A stretch of DNA of 64,000 nt, taken from NCBI RefSeq assembly GCF_028747985.1, contig NZ_CP118108.1:687501-751500 (forward strand), written 5' to 3'. Within the stretch, counting starts at the first letter, position 1. Each line of letters starts with the position of its first letter. Below are positions 41,037 to 49,777 of this stretch, piece by piece. The DNA comes from Paenibacillus urinalis (GTDB lineage: Bacteria; Bacillota; Bacilli; Paenibacillales; Paenibacillaceae). The notes under the pieces were generated by a model. It saw nothing but the letters and a program-made list of their open reading frames with translations, was not told the DNA's origin and ran no database searches. Position numbers and translations under genes: made by a program.

Positions 41037-42089
41037 CTAGATCAATTGTGCTAAATGGATTGCTGAATCATAAGGATTGAGCGGCAATCCGGTCTTAAGG
41101 CGGTTAACAAAATCGTTATTTGCCAGCAAGGGACGGCCAAATGCAGCCAGATCGATCACACCTGAACGGATGGCTGTCACAGCAGAATCGGGAGTACGAT
41201 TGCCAACTCCGATGATATAACCTTCCCATCGACTCCGCACGAGCTCGTGAAATGTCAGACCTTCCCACATCGGCTGGGAGAAATGGTTTGTAGATGGATG
41301 GATGACTTGCAGACCAACCTCGTGAAACATCTCGATGTATGACTCGATCTCAGCGATAGGGTCTAACCATCGGAAGCTGGGCTCATCGTCTTTCAATTCA
41401 GAGAAGCGTAGAACGACACGCTCCATACCGATATCCTCACCAATGGCAGAAAGTATTTCTCTCATCAGTCTCAGACGCTGAGTCCTGTGACCACCATAAC
41501 CATCCGTACGTCGATTTGTGGATTCCGATGCAAATTGATCGATTAGATAGCCATGGGCTCCGTGAATTTCGACCCCGTTAAAACCGGCTTGAATAGCATT
41601 ATTAGCTGCCTGTTTAAAGTGATGTACGGTCATACGAATATCTTCATCCGTCATTTCCTTAGGCATAGCGTAAGGTTTATGCAACCGATGTACAAGCCCC
41701 TCAGCTCGCAGAGCAGAGGGGGCAAGAGGTGGACGGCCCCCTGTTAAATCAGGATGGGTCAGCCTGCCGACATGCCATAGCTGTGCTATAATGGTGCCCC
41801 CTTTTTCATGTACTGCCTCCGTGACTTTGCGCCAGGCACTCACTTGCTCGCTTGTATATAATCCAGGTACTCCAAAGGTCCCTTTTCCTTGGATTGTCGG
41901 TAAAATGCCTTCTGTGATGATAAGGCCTATTCCGTCTTCCGCTCGGCGTTGATAGTAAGCAATGACATCCTCACCAACCGTACCCGTAGCATCATTGGCA
42001 AATGAGCGCGTCATTGGAGCCATTACAATCCGTGTTTGTAGTTGCCAGGGCCCGATTCGAACGGGCTGTAACAATTCGTTATTTATCAT
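41037..42089 (-). CDS. NADH:flavin oxidoreductase, Old Yellow Enzyme family
   Basis: 350 residues, FMN-dependent TIM barrel. RIVMAPMTRSFA, QLWHVGR, EIHGAHGYLIDQFASESTN and AAFGRPLLANNDFV are family hallmarks of alkene/nitro-ester reductases of the NemA/YqjM group. ATG 42089 has AGAGG 8 nt upstream; the GTG at 42095 overlaps it. Divergent from an Lrp-type regulator that may control it. Physiological substrate unknown, probably electrophile detoxification. Confidence 0.92.
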   Translation of the reverse strand: MINNELLQPVRIGPWQLQTRIVMAPMTRSFANDATGTVGEDVIAYYQRRAEDGIGLIITEGILPTIQGKGTFGVPGLYTSEQVSAWRKVTEAVHEKGGTIIAQLWHVGRLTHPDLTGGRPPLAPSALRAEGLVHRLHKPYAMPKEMTDEDIRMTVHHFKQAANNAIQAGFNGVEIHGAHGYLIDQFASESTNRRTDGYGGHRTQRLRLMREILSAIGEDIGMERVVLRFSELKDDEPSFRWLDPIAEIESYIEMFHEVGLQVIHPSTNHFSQPMWEGLTFHELVRSRWEGYIIGVGNRTPDSAVTAIRSGVIDLAAFGRPLLANNDFVNRLKTGLPLNPYDSAIHLAQLI

Positions 42090-42239
42090 ATCCACGCCTC
42101 TTCTTTCAATTGATATAATAAATAATTTTATATAATATCGATGTTAGGTACTATAGAGTTTTAAAGTTAATATTGATTTCGAATCTTTAAATTCATTTCA
42201 TTTGATGAATTTTACCTTGAATATAAAGGAGTATGATTC

Positions 42240-42668
42240 ATGGACGATCTGGACAAACAAATCTTGCTGCGGTTGCAGGAGGAAGGGCGCATCTCTATGA
42301 CGGATCTAGGAAAGGCCGTCTCCTTATCACAGCCCGCCGTTACGGAGCGAGTACGCCGCATGGAAGAGAACGGAATTATTGATCATTATCGTGCAGTCAT
42401 TACCCCAGAGAAGATCAACAAGCAAATATCTGCATTCATTCTGTTTTATACTAAAGGATGTGATAACTTCGTCAGTTATTGTAAAGAAGCACGCGATGTC
42501 GTTGAGTTGCATCGAATCAGCGGACATCAGTACAATTTTCTTGTCAAACTGGTTACCGAATCTTTACTAACCTTGGAGAGTGCAATTAATGAGCTTGGAA
42601 AATATGGTGACTCAACGACCATGATCGTACTCTCATCACCAATCAAGCAAGACCAGTTAATCCCTTAA
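42240..42668 (+). CDS. Lrp/AsnC family transcriptional regulator
   Basis: 142 residues. N-terminal helix-turn-helix (LDKQILLRLQEEGRISMTDL, LSQPAVTERVRRMEENGII) followed by a RAM-type ligand/oligomer domain (ISAFILFYTKG...). ATG 42240 follows GGAG 9 nt upstream. Divergent from the OYE gene with an AT-rich 150-bp spacer; a local repressor/activator role is inferred from position only. Terminator directly downstream. Confidence 0.92.
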   Translation: MDDLDKQILLRLQEEGRISMTDLGKAVSLSQPAVTERVRRMEENGIIDHYRAVITPEKINKQISAFILFYTKGCDNFVSYCKEARDVVELHRISGHQYNFLVKLVTESLLTLESAINELGKYGDSTTMIVLSSPIKQDQLIP

Positions 42669-42677
42669 GGATCTTTA

Positions 42678-42710
42678 GGCTGTCGAGAAATTCTCGGCAG
42701 TCATTTTTAT
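42678..42710 (+). terminator. terminator after the Lrp gene
   Basis: GCTGTCGAGAA / TTCTCGGCAGT stem (one G-T) followed by CATTTTTATTT. Confidence 0.78.
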
Positions 42711-42783
42711 TTCTTTTCATTCAAGCACGGGATGGATTTACTAAATTAATTATTTTATGCTTTACACATCAAATTAAATTTAG

Positions 42784-42798
42784 TAAAATTAAATTGTA
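42784..42798 (+). promoter_or_regulatory. OhrR-like operator upstream of ohr
   Basis: TAAAATTAAATTGTA differs at one base from the TACAATT-A-AATTGTA inverted repeat I remember for Bacillus OhrR, and lies ~80 bp before the ohr start in an AT-rich promoter region. No ohrR gene is present in the window. Confidence 0.45.
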
Positions 42799-42875
42799 AA
42801 CAATATAATTTATAACAATATAAAAATAAGCTATATTCTAAAATTAAAATTAAAAATGAAAAGGAGAACATGAAA

Positions 42876-43295
42876 ATGAAAACATTGTATGAAACAACGG
42901 TAATCAATACAGGAGGGCGTCAAGGCATTGTGCAATCTCCGGATAATGTATTTTTGCTGGAGGTTGCTGCACCTCCGGAGCTAGGCGGCAAGGATACAAC
43001 GGCTACCAACCCTGAGCAGCTGTTTGCGGCTGGATACAGTGCCTGCTTTAATTCAGCACTTGAGTTCCAATTGAAGAAGAACAATGTACAAATCGAGAAG
43101 AGCACCGTGTCCGCAACGGTATATTTAAAAACCGATCCGGCAGATAACGGTGTTAAGCTTGAGGTGGAGCTGGATGTGCGAATCGACGGTTTGGATGAGG
43201 AGACAGCTCGCAAGTATGTGGCGCTTGCTCATGATTATTGCCCGTACTCCAAAGCCATTAAAGGAAATGTTAATGTAACTGTAAGCATGGGATAA
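42876..43295 (+). CDS. ohr: organic hydroperoxide resistance protein (Ohr/OsmC)
   Basis: 139 residues. The two peroxidatic/resolving cysteines are Cys57 (AGYSACFNSALEF) and Cys122 (HDYCPYSKAIKGN), both in Ohr positions. Reduces organic peroxides using lipoylated proteins as donor. ATG 42876 is 9 nt after AAGGAG; ATG 42870, six bases earlier, is only 3 nt away. Convergent with the deaminase gene; the two share a complex terminator. Confidence 0.93.
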   Translation: MKTLYETTVINTGGRQGIVQSPDNVFLLEVAAPPELGGKDTTATNPEQLFAAGYSACFNSALEFQLKKNNVQIEKSTVSATVYLKTDPADNGVKLEVELDVRIDGLDEETARKYVALAHDYCPYSKAIKGNVNVTVSMG

Positions 43296-43320
43296 TGCAA
43301 TTCGCGCGTTAACTCGCAAT

Positions 43321-43411
43321 AAAAAAAGCCAGTATGCTCCATTCGAATGGGGACCTTACCTTGTTTATGAGACAGGGTACAGTCCCGGGCATACGGGCTT
43401 TTTTCTTTTTT
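43321..43411. terminator. large branched bidirectional terminator (ohr / deaminase)
   Basis: Outer arms AAGCC-AG-TATGC / GCATA-CG-GGCTT enclose an inner stem ACCTTGT / ACAGGGT. A-run at 43321-43327 and T-runs at 43398-43413 give each strand a U tract, fitting two convergent genes. Confidence 0.8.
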
Positions 43412-43888
43412 TTAGCGGGCATGTAACTGCTGATGCAGCTGCCGGACTTGCTCGGCTAGCTCCGGCACAGGGCCATCTACTACGGTATCACGAATAACTT
43501 CGTGAATAGGGAGGTTCAGCACCCGAGATGAGCGGGCGCCCATATCATTTAGCCACATGCACAGCTGAGCTGAGGAACTTGCATAAACGATCCGTCCCAA
43601 GCCAACCCATCCATGGGCAGCAGCACACATTGGACAATGCTCGCCAGATGTATATACGGTTGCTTGGCTTCGTTCTAGTGGGTCCATGTGCTCTGCAGCC
43701 CAACGTGCTAATGCAAATTCGGGATGCTGGGTAGGGTCACCGCCTCCTACATGGTTACGTTCCTCGGCAAGTACGGTGCCATCAGCGGATACAAGGACGG
43801 AACCGAAGGGCTCGTCACCTGCTTCAAGAGCTGTTCCTGCTAGCTCTATGCAGCGTTTCAAATGTGCAAGATCTGTATCATTGACCAT
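43412..43888 (-). CDS. nucleoside/nucleobase deaminase, CDA fold (guanine-deaminase-like)
   Basis: 158 residues. Zinc ligands His55 and catalytic Glu57 (QHPEFAL, with HPE in place of HAE) and Cys85/Cys88 (EHCPMCAAA). EPFGSVLVSADGTVLAEERN is typical of the tRNA-adenosine/guanine/cytosine deaminase group. GGAG is 10 nt from the ATG. Substrate not resolvable from sequence. Confidence 0.85.
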   Translation of the reverse strand: MVNDTDLAHLKRCIELAGTALEAGDEPFGSVLVSADGTVLAEERNHVGGGDPTQHPEFALARWAAEHMDPLERSQATVYTSGEHCPMCAAAHGWVGLGRIVYASSSAQLCMWLNDMGARSSRVLNLPIHEVIRDTVVDGPVPELAEQVRQLHQQLHAR

Positions 43889-44198
43889 GGCTGTTCATCT
43901 CCTATTCTCTATTGCTATACTGTTAGGCTATCATGATTATCGGTATCTTGAAAATAAGATCCCCCAAAAATATGGTCTGATTGGAGTTCGATTCGCTGGT
44001 AAAAATAAGTACAGATGAGGAGGGCATCCAGCGCAGGAAAGTGGTACAATACATAGAAATGATAGCTGATAGCTAAGTCATAGACAGAGAAATGCTGCGT
44101 AAGAGGATTCTTTTCATATCACCCATCGTTTGATGAGTTGTGGAATGGATTCAAGTACATGCCTTGCGCGTACCAAATTCAAGCGGAGTGTGGAGAGA
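43889..44198 (+). other. ilvA upstream region
   Basis: 310 bp. TGGTACAAT (44042-44050) is an extended -10; no clear -35. I looked for a T-box (GGTGG..ACCGCG-type block plus terminator) and did not find one. No gene seen. Confidence 0.45.
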
Positions 44199-45479
44199 AT
44201 GGAACCAGTAGAGACATCAAGAAGTGGAAATGTCCCTGTTGTGGGAATGGAAGATATCGTCAGAGCACACCATGTGCTGAGAGAGGTTATCGTACGTACA
44301 CCACTCCAGCGTGATGCTGTGTTATCTGCGAAATACAATTGCGAAGTTTATCTAAAGAGAGAAGATTTGCAAGTCGTTCGTTCATTTAAAATCCGTGGTG
44401 CTTACAACATGATCCGGAGTCTGTCCCAGGAGGAGAGAGAACGGGGGATTGTATGCGCGAGTGCTGGGAACCATGCGCAAGGGGTTGCTTTTTCATGTAA
44501 TGCCTTGGGAATTCAGGGCAAGATCTTTATGCCAAGCACGACACCGAGTCAGAAGGTTAAGCAGGTAAGACGTTTTGGAGGAAGCAATGTGGAGGTCGTC
44601 CTTACAGGCGACACTTATGACGATTCCTATGAAGCGGCGATGCGTGTATGCAAGGAGCAGGAGCTTACGTTTATTCACCCGTTTGATCAACCGAAGATCA
44701 TTGCAGGCAACGGAACAATTGGTATGGAGATCATGGAGGATCTGGACGCTCCCGCGGATTATGTGTTTGTGACCATTGGCGGCGGTGGACTCGCGGCAGG
44801 GGTAGGTGCGTATATCAAAACAGTTCATCCGGAAACGAAGGTCATTGGCGTAGAGCCGCTAGGCGCAGCTTCCATGACGGAGGCCATTGATCAGAAGCAG
44901 GTCGTTACCCTGCAGCAGATTGATAAATTTGTGGATGGTGCCGCGGTTAAACGTGTGGGTGATCTCACCTATGATATTTGCAAGAACGCCCTGGATGATA
45001 TCTTAAAGGTGCCGGAAGGCAAGGCATGTACGACCATTCTTGAATTGTATAACGAAAATGCCATTGTGGTTGAACCGGCGGGTTCCTTGTCTGTTGCTGC
45101 ACTTGCGCAGTATAAGGATCAGATTCAAGGGAAAAAAGTCGTCTGCATCATCAGTGGGGGCAATAATGACATTGACCGGATGCAAGAGATTAAGGAACGT
45201 TCGCTCATGTATGAAGGGCTGAAGCATTATTTCATGATTAACTTCCCGCAGCGTGCGGGGGCACTCCGTGAATTTTTGGAGGATGTGCTCGGTCCAAATG
45301 ATGATATCGCCCGGTTTGAATATACGAAGAAGAATGACAAAGAGAACGGTCCGGCCCTGGTCGGCATTGAGCTGATGTACACCGAGGATTACGAGCCGCT
45401 CATCGAGCGTATGAATCGAAAAAATATTCAATATACCGAGCTGAACAAGGATCTTAATCTCTTTAATCTCTTGATCTGA
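44199..45479 (+). CDS. ilvA: threonine dehydratase (biosynthetic)
   Basis: 426 residues. PLP-dependent deamination of threonine to 2-oxobutyrate for isoleucine synthesis. PLP Lys64 in VVRSFKIRGAY; Gly-rich phosphate loop IGGGGLAAGVG near 216; SGGNNDIDRMQEI near 340 then one ACT-like regulatory domain (YFMINFPQRAGALREFLEDV). The B. subtilis enzyme is ~422 residues with the same layout. ATG 44199 is close after GGAGAGA; the longer frame (44130) would add an implausible Cys/Met-rich tail. Confidence 0.93.
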   Translation: MEPVETSRSGNVPVVGMEDIVRAHHVLREVIVRTPLQRDAVLSAKYNCEVYLKREDLQVVRSFKIRGAYNMIRSLSQEERERGIVCASAGNHAQGVAFSCNALGIQGKIFMPSTTPSQKVKQVRRFGGSNVEVVLTGDTYDDSYEAAMRVCKEQELTFIHPFDQPKIIAGNGTIGMEIMEDLDAPADYVFVTIGGGGLAAGVGAYIKTVHPETKVIGVEPLGAASMTEAIDQKQVVTLQQIDKFVDGAAVKRVGDLTYDICKNALDDILKVPEGKACTTILELYNENAIVVEPAGSLSVAALAQYKDQIQGKKVVCIISGGNNDIDRMQEIKERSLMYEGLKHYFMINFPQRAGALREFLEDVLGPNDDIARFEYTKKNDKENGPALVGIELMYTEDYEPLIERMNRKNIQYTELNKDLNLFNLLI

Positions 45480-45502
45480 TATATTTTAGGTGATAAAAAT
45501 AG

Positions 45503-45530
45503 AGCCCCGCTTACAATCGTAAGCGGGGCT
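45503..45530. terminator. bidirectional terminator after ilvA
   Basis: Perfect 12-bp stem AGCCCCGCTTAC / GTAAGCGGGGCT; on the minus strand it is followed by CTATTTTTATC. It separates two convergent genes. Confidence 0.82.
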
Positions 45531-45552
45531 TCCTGTGCTGCACATTAGCATT

Positions 45553-46524
45553 CTATCCGTTCGTTCCGACATGCTCCTCGAGCCAATCTTTTACCTCAGA
45601 GGTTTGCTTGAACTGATGATCCTTCAGTACGTTAACGAACTGCTTCAGCAGCTCGTGCAGCTGACTGTTGTTCTCATTCGGGAGACCGGCAATGAACGTG
45701 TAGGCTGTTTTGGCATTGGGTCTGATCGCTCCATTGTCTTGGAAGAGAGGGGTATTATTCATCCCGTAAAAAATAACGTGTCTGTACAAATCATACTGAT
45801 CTTCCATTTGCCGTGTGCGATTAGAGTTCGGATAGCTGGTAACAAATCCTTCGAGCAGTAACGCGCGATTGACAAGCTCCTGATATCCGATCGCAAGAGC
45901 GGCATCCTTACCCAGCTGTTTGCGAGAGAGCTCTGCCTGGATGCTGATGTAAGCAGAAATATCCTCTTTGACATCCTCCTTGTAGCGTTCAAAAGCAGAA
46001 TAATCCATCGTCAGGAAATACATGCCTTCAGCGGTAATGACCTTGTATCCGTAATTTTTAGCCTGTGTCAGCAGGTTTTTCACTTTTTGAGTTTTTGCCT
46101 TTTGGATCAGCTGGTTCATGGTGTCGTTTTCTTTGAAAAAGGTCTGCAGCTCCTCTTGAACGTCCTGCGGGTACAACTTCTTATCAATGGACGGCATGGC
46201 TTTGATCCGTGCATTTTCTAAATAGAGCACCATAAGCGTCGCATGATGGGGAGATGCTTTTGATATATTTTTATTCAGATAAGTTGCAGCTTCCGGCAGA
46301 CCGTTCGGTTGTTTAAGCAAAGCTCGAAACTTGTTCAGGATAACGGACGACTCCGATGAAACTGCCTCAGCAGCTGCAGGTGCTGATGTATTTGCTTGCG
46401 CGGTATTTTGGGCGAAGGCGGGGCTCCATCCGGCAGGCAGCAGCAATGCTGCACTGCTTAACACAGCCATCCATTTTACGGTGGATTTCCGGTTGTTCTT
46501 ATGCCGAAGTATCGTGTTCTTCAT
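45553..46524 (-). CDS. secreted hypothetical protein (323 aa)
   Basis: A signal peptide (RHKNNRKSTVKWMAVLSSAALLLPAG...AFAQ, ~39) and an Ala/Ser-rich stretch are followed by a helical domain without motifs I recognise (VILNKFRALLKQPNGLPEAA, ALAIGYQELVNRALLLEGF, TAYTFIAGLPNENNSQLHELL). AGGAGG lies 9 nt before the ATG. Probably released or wall-associated. No informative neighbours; upstream and divergent is the copper-amine-oxidase-N repeat protein. Confidence 0.8.
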   Translation of the reverse strand: MKNTILRHKNNRKSTVKWMAVLSSAALLLPAGWSPAFAQNTAQANTSAPAAAEAVSSESSVILNKFRALLKQPNGLPEAATYLNKNISKASPHHATLMVLYLENARIKAMPSIDKKLYPQDVQEELQTFFKENDTMNQLIQKAKTQKVKNLLTQAKNYGYKVITAEGMYFLTMDYSAFERYKEDVKEDISAYISIQAELSRKQLGKDAALAIGYQELVNRALLLEGFVTSYPNSNRTRQMEDQYDLYRHVIFYGMNNTPLFQDNGAIRPNAKTAYTFIAGLPNENNSQLHELLKQFVNVLKDHQFKQTSEVKDWLEEHVGTNG

Positions 46525-46842
46525 AATTATAACCTCCTAAAAATGATGGATAGATTTACATACATGGGTTACCTAAAGTATTTACCCTAATTACCCGAGG
46601 CCCACCTGCTCTAGTTGAAATGATGTGGCACAATAATGATCGAATTGCACACAATGGTCTCTACTGATTCAGCAAGCGAGCCAACATTTGGCCCACGCAA
46701 AAAAATAATTTTCTTCTGACTTGTAAATATGGAACATTATCCCACTATTCTGCGTTATAAGATTGCTGACGTGAAATGAGCCGCATAAGTTGCAAATGGA
46801 TCTGATGTTTTTTAATCCAATGTGAAGCTGGAGGAAATGTTG
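46525..46842. other. divergent intergenic region
   Basis: 318 bp between two secreted-protein genes. I see no strong promoter, palindrome or small ORF with a ribosome site. Confidence 0.5.
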
Positions 46843-49629
46843 ATGAAGAAATGGGTATCCTCGGTTGTGATTGCTGCACTGGTATCCGCGGGCGTTGGTC
46901 ATACGCCAGGTATGTTAAACGCGGCGACTGCCATCCAAATTTATATCGATAATGAAAGACTTCCGTCTACCCAAGCGCCTGTAATGAAGGGCAATCGGGT
47001 TCTCGTTCCACTGCGCTCGATCTTTGAAGGGCTGGATGCGAATGTAATATGGAACAATAAGACGAAGACAGTTACAGCGACAAAAGGAGACCAGACGGTC
47101 TCCATGACGATCGGATCGAGCTATGCCACGATCAGTGGAAGCAGAGTCACACTCGATGTCCCGGCGTCGATCATCAAAGGCAGCACTATGGTGCCCATCC
47201 GCTTCGTGACGGAGGCACTTGGTGAGGAAGTGCTGTGGAACTCCAGTGCCAAACGTGTAGATATTATTACGAGCAGCAATGATCTGTCTTCTTCCACTGT
47301 AACGACCAGGGTCGGTACACAGTACGGGGATGCAAGAGATATCAGCGTGGAGTTTACCCCTTCGCAGAACGAAGACGGGGTGCATGAATACCGGGTCATA
47401 CTGGTCAAAGCCTCAAACAGTGGAAGCTTTAATCTGAATGAAGCCAGAAATGTATCTTATACGAGCTACACCCCAGTATCGAGAACGAATGGCAAGCTTA
47501 GTGTGACGTTGAAAGAGAACACACTGGATGCAGCGGGTCAAAAGATACAGTCTGGCACGGCTTACAAGGTCTATGTGCTGACCGTGGGGAATGATGCTTC
47601 TGATTTCTCCTATGTGCTGTCCTCGGCTAAAGATCCGATTACGATGAGTGCCAAGCCTGCAGTAGCTGCAGCCTCGGAAGTTAAAATTCGAGATATTGCG
47701 AACCATGGGGATGGAAGAGATGTTGAAGTCAGCTTTAAACAGCCGGGAACAACATCCGATATCTCGAATTATCGCATCTTCGTCGTCAAGCAAAAGGATG
47801 CATCATCCTTTGATGTGAACGCAGCCAGTAGAGCAGCGAACAGCTATTCTACACCCGTGAATAAGTCGAGCTCATCAACGATTACGACGACGTTGTCGTC
47901 AGGCACACGTGATTCATCGGGAGAGATTATCAAGAACGGCATCCCGTATGTCGTCTTTATCTATTCGGCCAGCTCGAACACGAATAATAAGCAGCACAAG
48001 CTGTCGGTTGCTTCCTCTGCGATTACACTCGACAGTGCTACATTGACGGCTCCATCCATTACGGCAGTCAACGATGTAAATGATTATGGCAATGGCCGGG
48101 ATATACAATTGTCCTTCAATAGAGCAGGCAATGAGGCCAAGGTCGGTTTTTATAGAATATATGTTGTTAGGAATAATCAAGCATCGTCATTTAATATGAC
48201 TGAAGCGAATAAGCTGGGCTCGGACCGTTACTACGATATCTCCAAGACAGGTAACAATATCACCACCACCTTGCCTGAAAAACTTAAGGATACCAGCGGT
48301 AATACAATCCGAGAAGGAGAGACGTACCGAGTCTTTGTTGCATCCATGGGCAATCAGCAGGGAGGATACTCCAATCTGCTCTCTGGTGCCTCAGCCCAGA
48401 TTACCCTTGTGAACAACTCGGTAACGAAGCCGATCAGTGGACTTGCGGTGAGTGATATTCAGGATTATGGGGATGGCCGTGACCTCAGAGTGACGTTTAA
48501 CAAATCATCGAATGAAGCAAGTGTGGATCATTATCGCGTATTCGTCGTGAAATCGGGGAATGCAGGGGCTTTTAATGTATCTATTGCAAGCAGCATGAAC
48601 AGCTCAAGATACACGCGTGTAAACAAAACAGGCGGCAATCTATCTGTAGCCTTGTCTGCTGATGCGAGAGATACAGACGGTTCCATTATTCGCAGCGGAG
48701 TAAGCTACCGCGTATTCGTTCTTGCGGTCAGTAACAGAGGTGACAGCAAGCTGAACTCTCTGTCCGGTGCTTCATCTGTGATCCAGCTATCGGCGAGTAG
48801 TGCCCAGCCAGCTTCCTCGGTAGAGGCGGTAGTGAACGGAACCAATGGGGATGGACGTGATGTCACCGTGAAGTTCAAGAAGGCTTCGGATGAGACAGGG
48901 CTGTCCCGTTATCTTGTTATGGTAGTGCGGGCCGATGAAGCGAGCAGGTTTGATCTGGCATGGGCAAATCGGGTGGACTCGGGGAATTATACAGCAGTGG
49001 CGAAGAAAGGGTCAGATCTGTCACAAGTGCTGAACGAGAATACCAAGGACGTCAGGGGTGATCGTCTCACTCCGGGAACAAATTATAAGGTGTTCGTGTT
49101 GTCGCTAGCAGATGGCAAAGTACGCTCGGAAAATGCTTTGTCACAGCCATCTAACACGTTCGCGATCAATAAGGCACCTGTCGCAGTGGATACTGCCGTC
49201 ATAACGAAGGTGGAGAATAAGCCTGCTCAGAATCCCGCCATAAAGGTGGATTTCAATAAGGCAGGCAATGAAGCCGGATTGTCCTTCTACGCCGTCATTG
49301 CGGTGAAGGCGGCGAATGCAGATCAATTTACGCTGGAGCAAGCGAATGCATTGCCAAGAAGCCAGTATACCGCGGTTTCCAGAATGGGAGACAACCTGAG
49401 CGCGGTGCTTGATACGTACGCGCTGGATGCAGATGGCAGCACATTGAAGGCGGGCGTTACCTATCGTATCTTTGTATTATCCGTAGCTGATGGAGACAAG
49501 GCAACTGTGAACAGCCTGTCGAGAGCAAGTGACACGATTGTAATGGAGGAATTGCCTGCTGCAGCTGCACCTCAATCACAGCGCACATCAGGTGAACACG
49601 GAGAAGACTCGGCTGCTAAGGATATATAA
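46843..49629 (+). CDS. secreted copper-amine-oxidase-N-domain protein with six ~115-aa repeats
   Basis: 928 residues. Signal peptide (MKKWVSSVVIAALVSAGVG...LNA), then a copper-amine-oxidase-N1-type domain at ~32-140 (IDNERLPSTQAPVMKGNRVL, VPLRSIFEGLDANVIW, MVPIRFVTEALGEEVLW), a wall-associated module common in Paenibacillus that is not itself an oxidase. It is followed by six tandem beta-rich repeats, each with a DYGDGRD-type motif, YRVFVVK, a SFN..A segment and a second YRVFVL. Ribosome site GGAGG. Perfect terminator downstream. Adhesin or surface-layer role is inference; the repeats are not a family I can name. Confidence 0.88.
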   Translation: MKKWVSSVVIAALVSAGVGHTPGMLNAATAIQIYIDNERLPSTQAPVMKGNRVLVPLRSIFEGLDANVIWNNKTKTVTATKGDQTVSMTIGSSYATISGSRVTLDVPASIIKGSTMVPIRFVTEALGEEVLWNSSAKRVDIITSSNDLSSSTVTTRVGTQYGDARDISVEFTPSQNEDGVHEYRVILVKASNSGSFNLNEARNVSYTSYTPVSRTNGKLSVTLKENTLDAAGQKIQSGTAYKVYVLTVGNDASDFSYVLSSAKDPITMSAKPAVAAASEVKIRDIANHGDGRDVEVSFKQPGTTSDISNYRIFVVKQKDASSFDVNAASRAANSYSTPVNKSSSSTITTTLSSGTRDSSGEIIKNGIPYVVFIYSASSNTNNKQHKLSVASSAITLDSATLTAPSITAVNDVNDYGNGRDIQLSFNRAGNEAKVGFYRIYVVRNNQASSFNMTEANKLGSDRYYDISKTGNNITTTLPEKLKDTSGNTIREGETYRVFVASMGNQQGGYSNLLSGASAQITLVNNSVTKPISGLAVSDIQDYGDGRDLRVTFNKSSNEASVDHYRVFVVKSGNAGAFNVSIASSMNSSRYTRVNKTGGNLSVALSADARDTDGSIIRSGVSYRVFVLAVSNRGDSKLNSLSGASSVIQLSASSAQPASSVEAVVNGTNGDGRDVTVKFKKASDETGLSRYLVMVVRADEASRFDLAWANRVDSGNYTAVAKKGSDLSQVLNENTKDVRGDRLTPGTNYKVFVLSLADGKVRSENALSQPSNTFAINKAPVAVDTAVITKVENKPAQNPAIKVDFNKAGNEAGLSFYAVIAVKAANADQFTLEQANALPRSQYTAVSRMGDNLSAVLDTYALDADGSTLKAGVTYRIFVLSVADGDKATVNSLSRASDTIVMEELPAAAAPQSQRTSGEHGEDSAAKDI

Positions 49630-49661
49630 TGGCTGCAGTTTAGGAGCATGACGGAATTAGG

Positions 49662-49704
49662 AAGAAGCTCGAATTGCGATTAGCGGCAATTCGAGCTTCT
49701 TTGG
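49662..49704 (+). terminator. terminator after the repeat protein
   Basis: Perfect 16-bp stem AAGAAGCTCGAATTGC / GCAATTCGAGCTTCTT, with only TTGG after it. Confidence 0.75.
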
Positions 49705-49708
49705 TATG

Positions 49709-49717
49709 TTATCCACA
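49709..49717 (+). other. DnaA-box sequence
   Basis: TTATCCACA, a perfect consensus DnaA box, in the intergenic region. A single copy may be chance. Confidence 0.35.
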
Positions 49718-49777
49718 TGTTAATAAACCCTAGAGCATCCCGCAATGGCTGAGGCTTCTCTGGGGTTTATGTATGAA

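Noticed and set aside
43889..44198. T-box leader for ilvA
   Set aside because: No T-box core block and no terminator/antiterminator pair were found.
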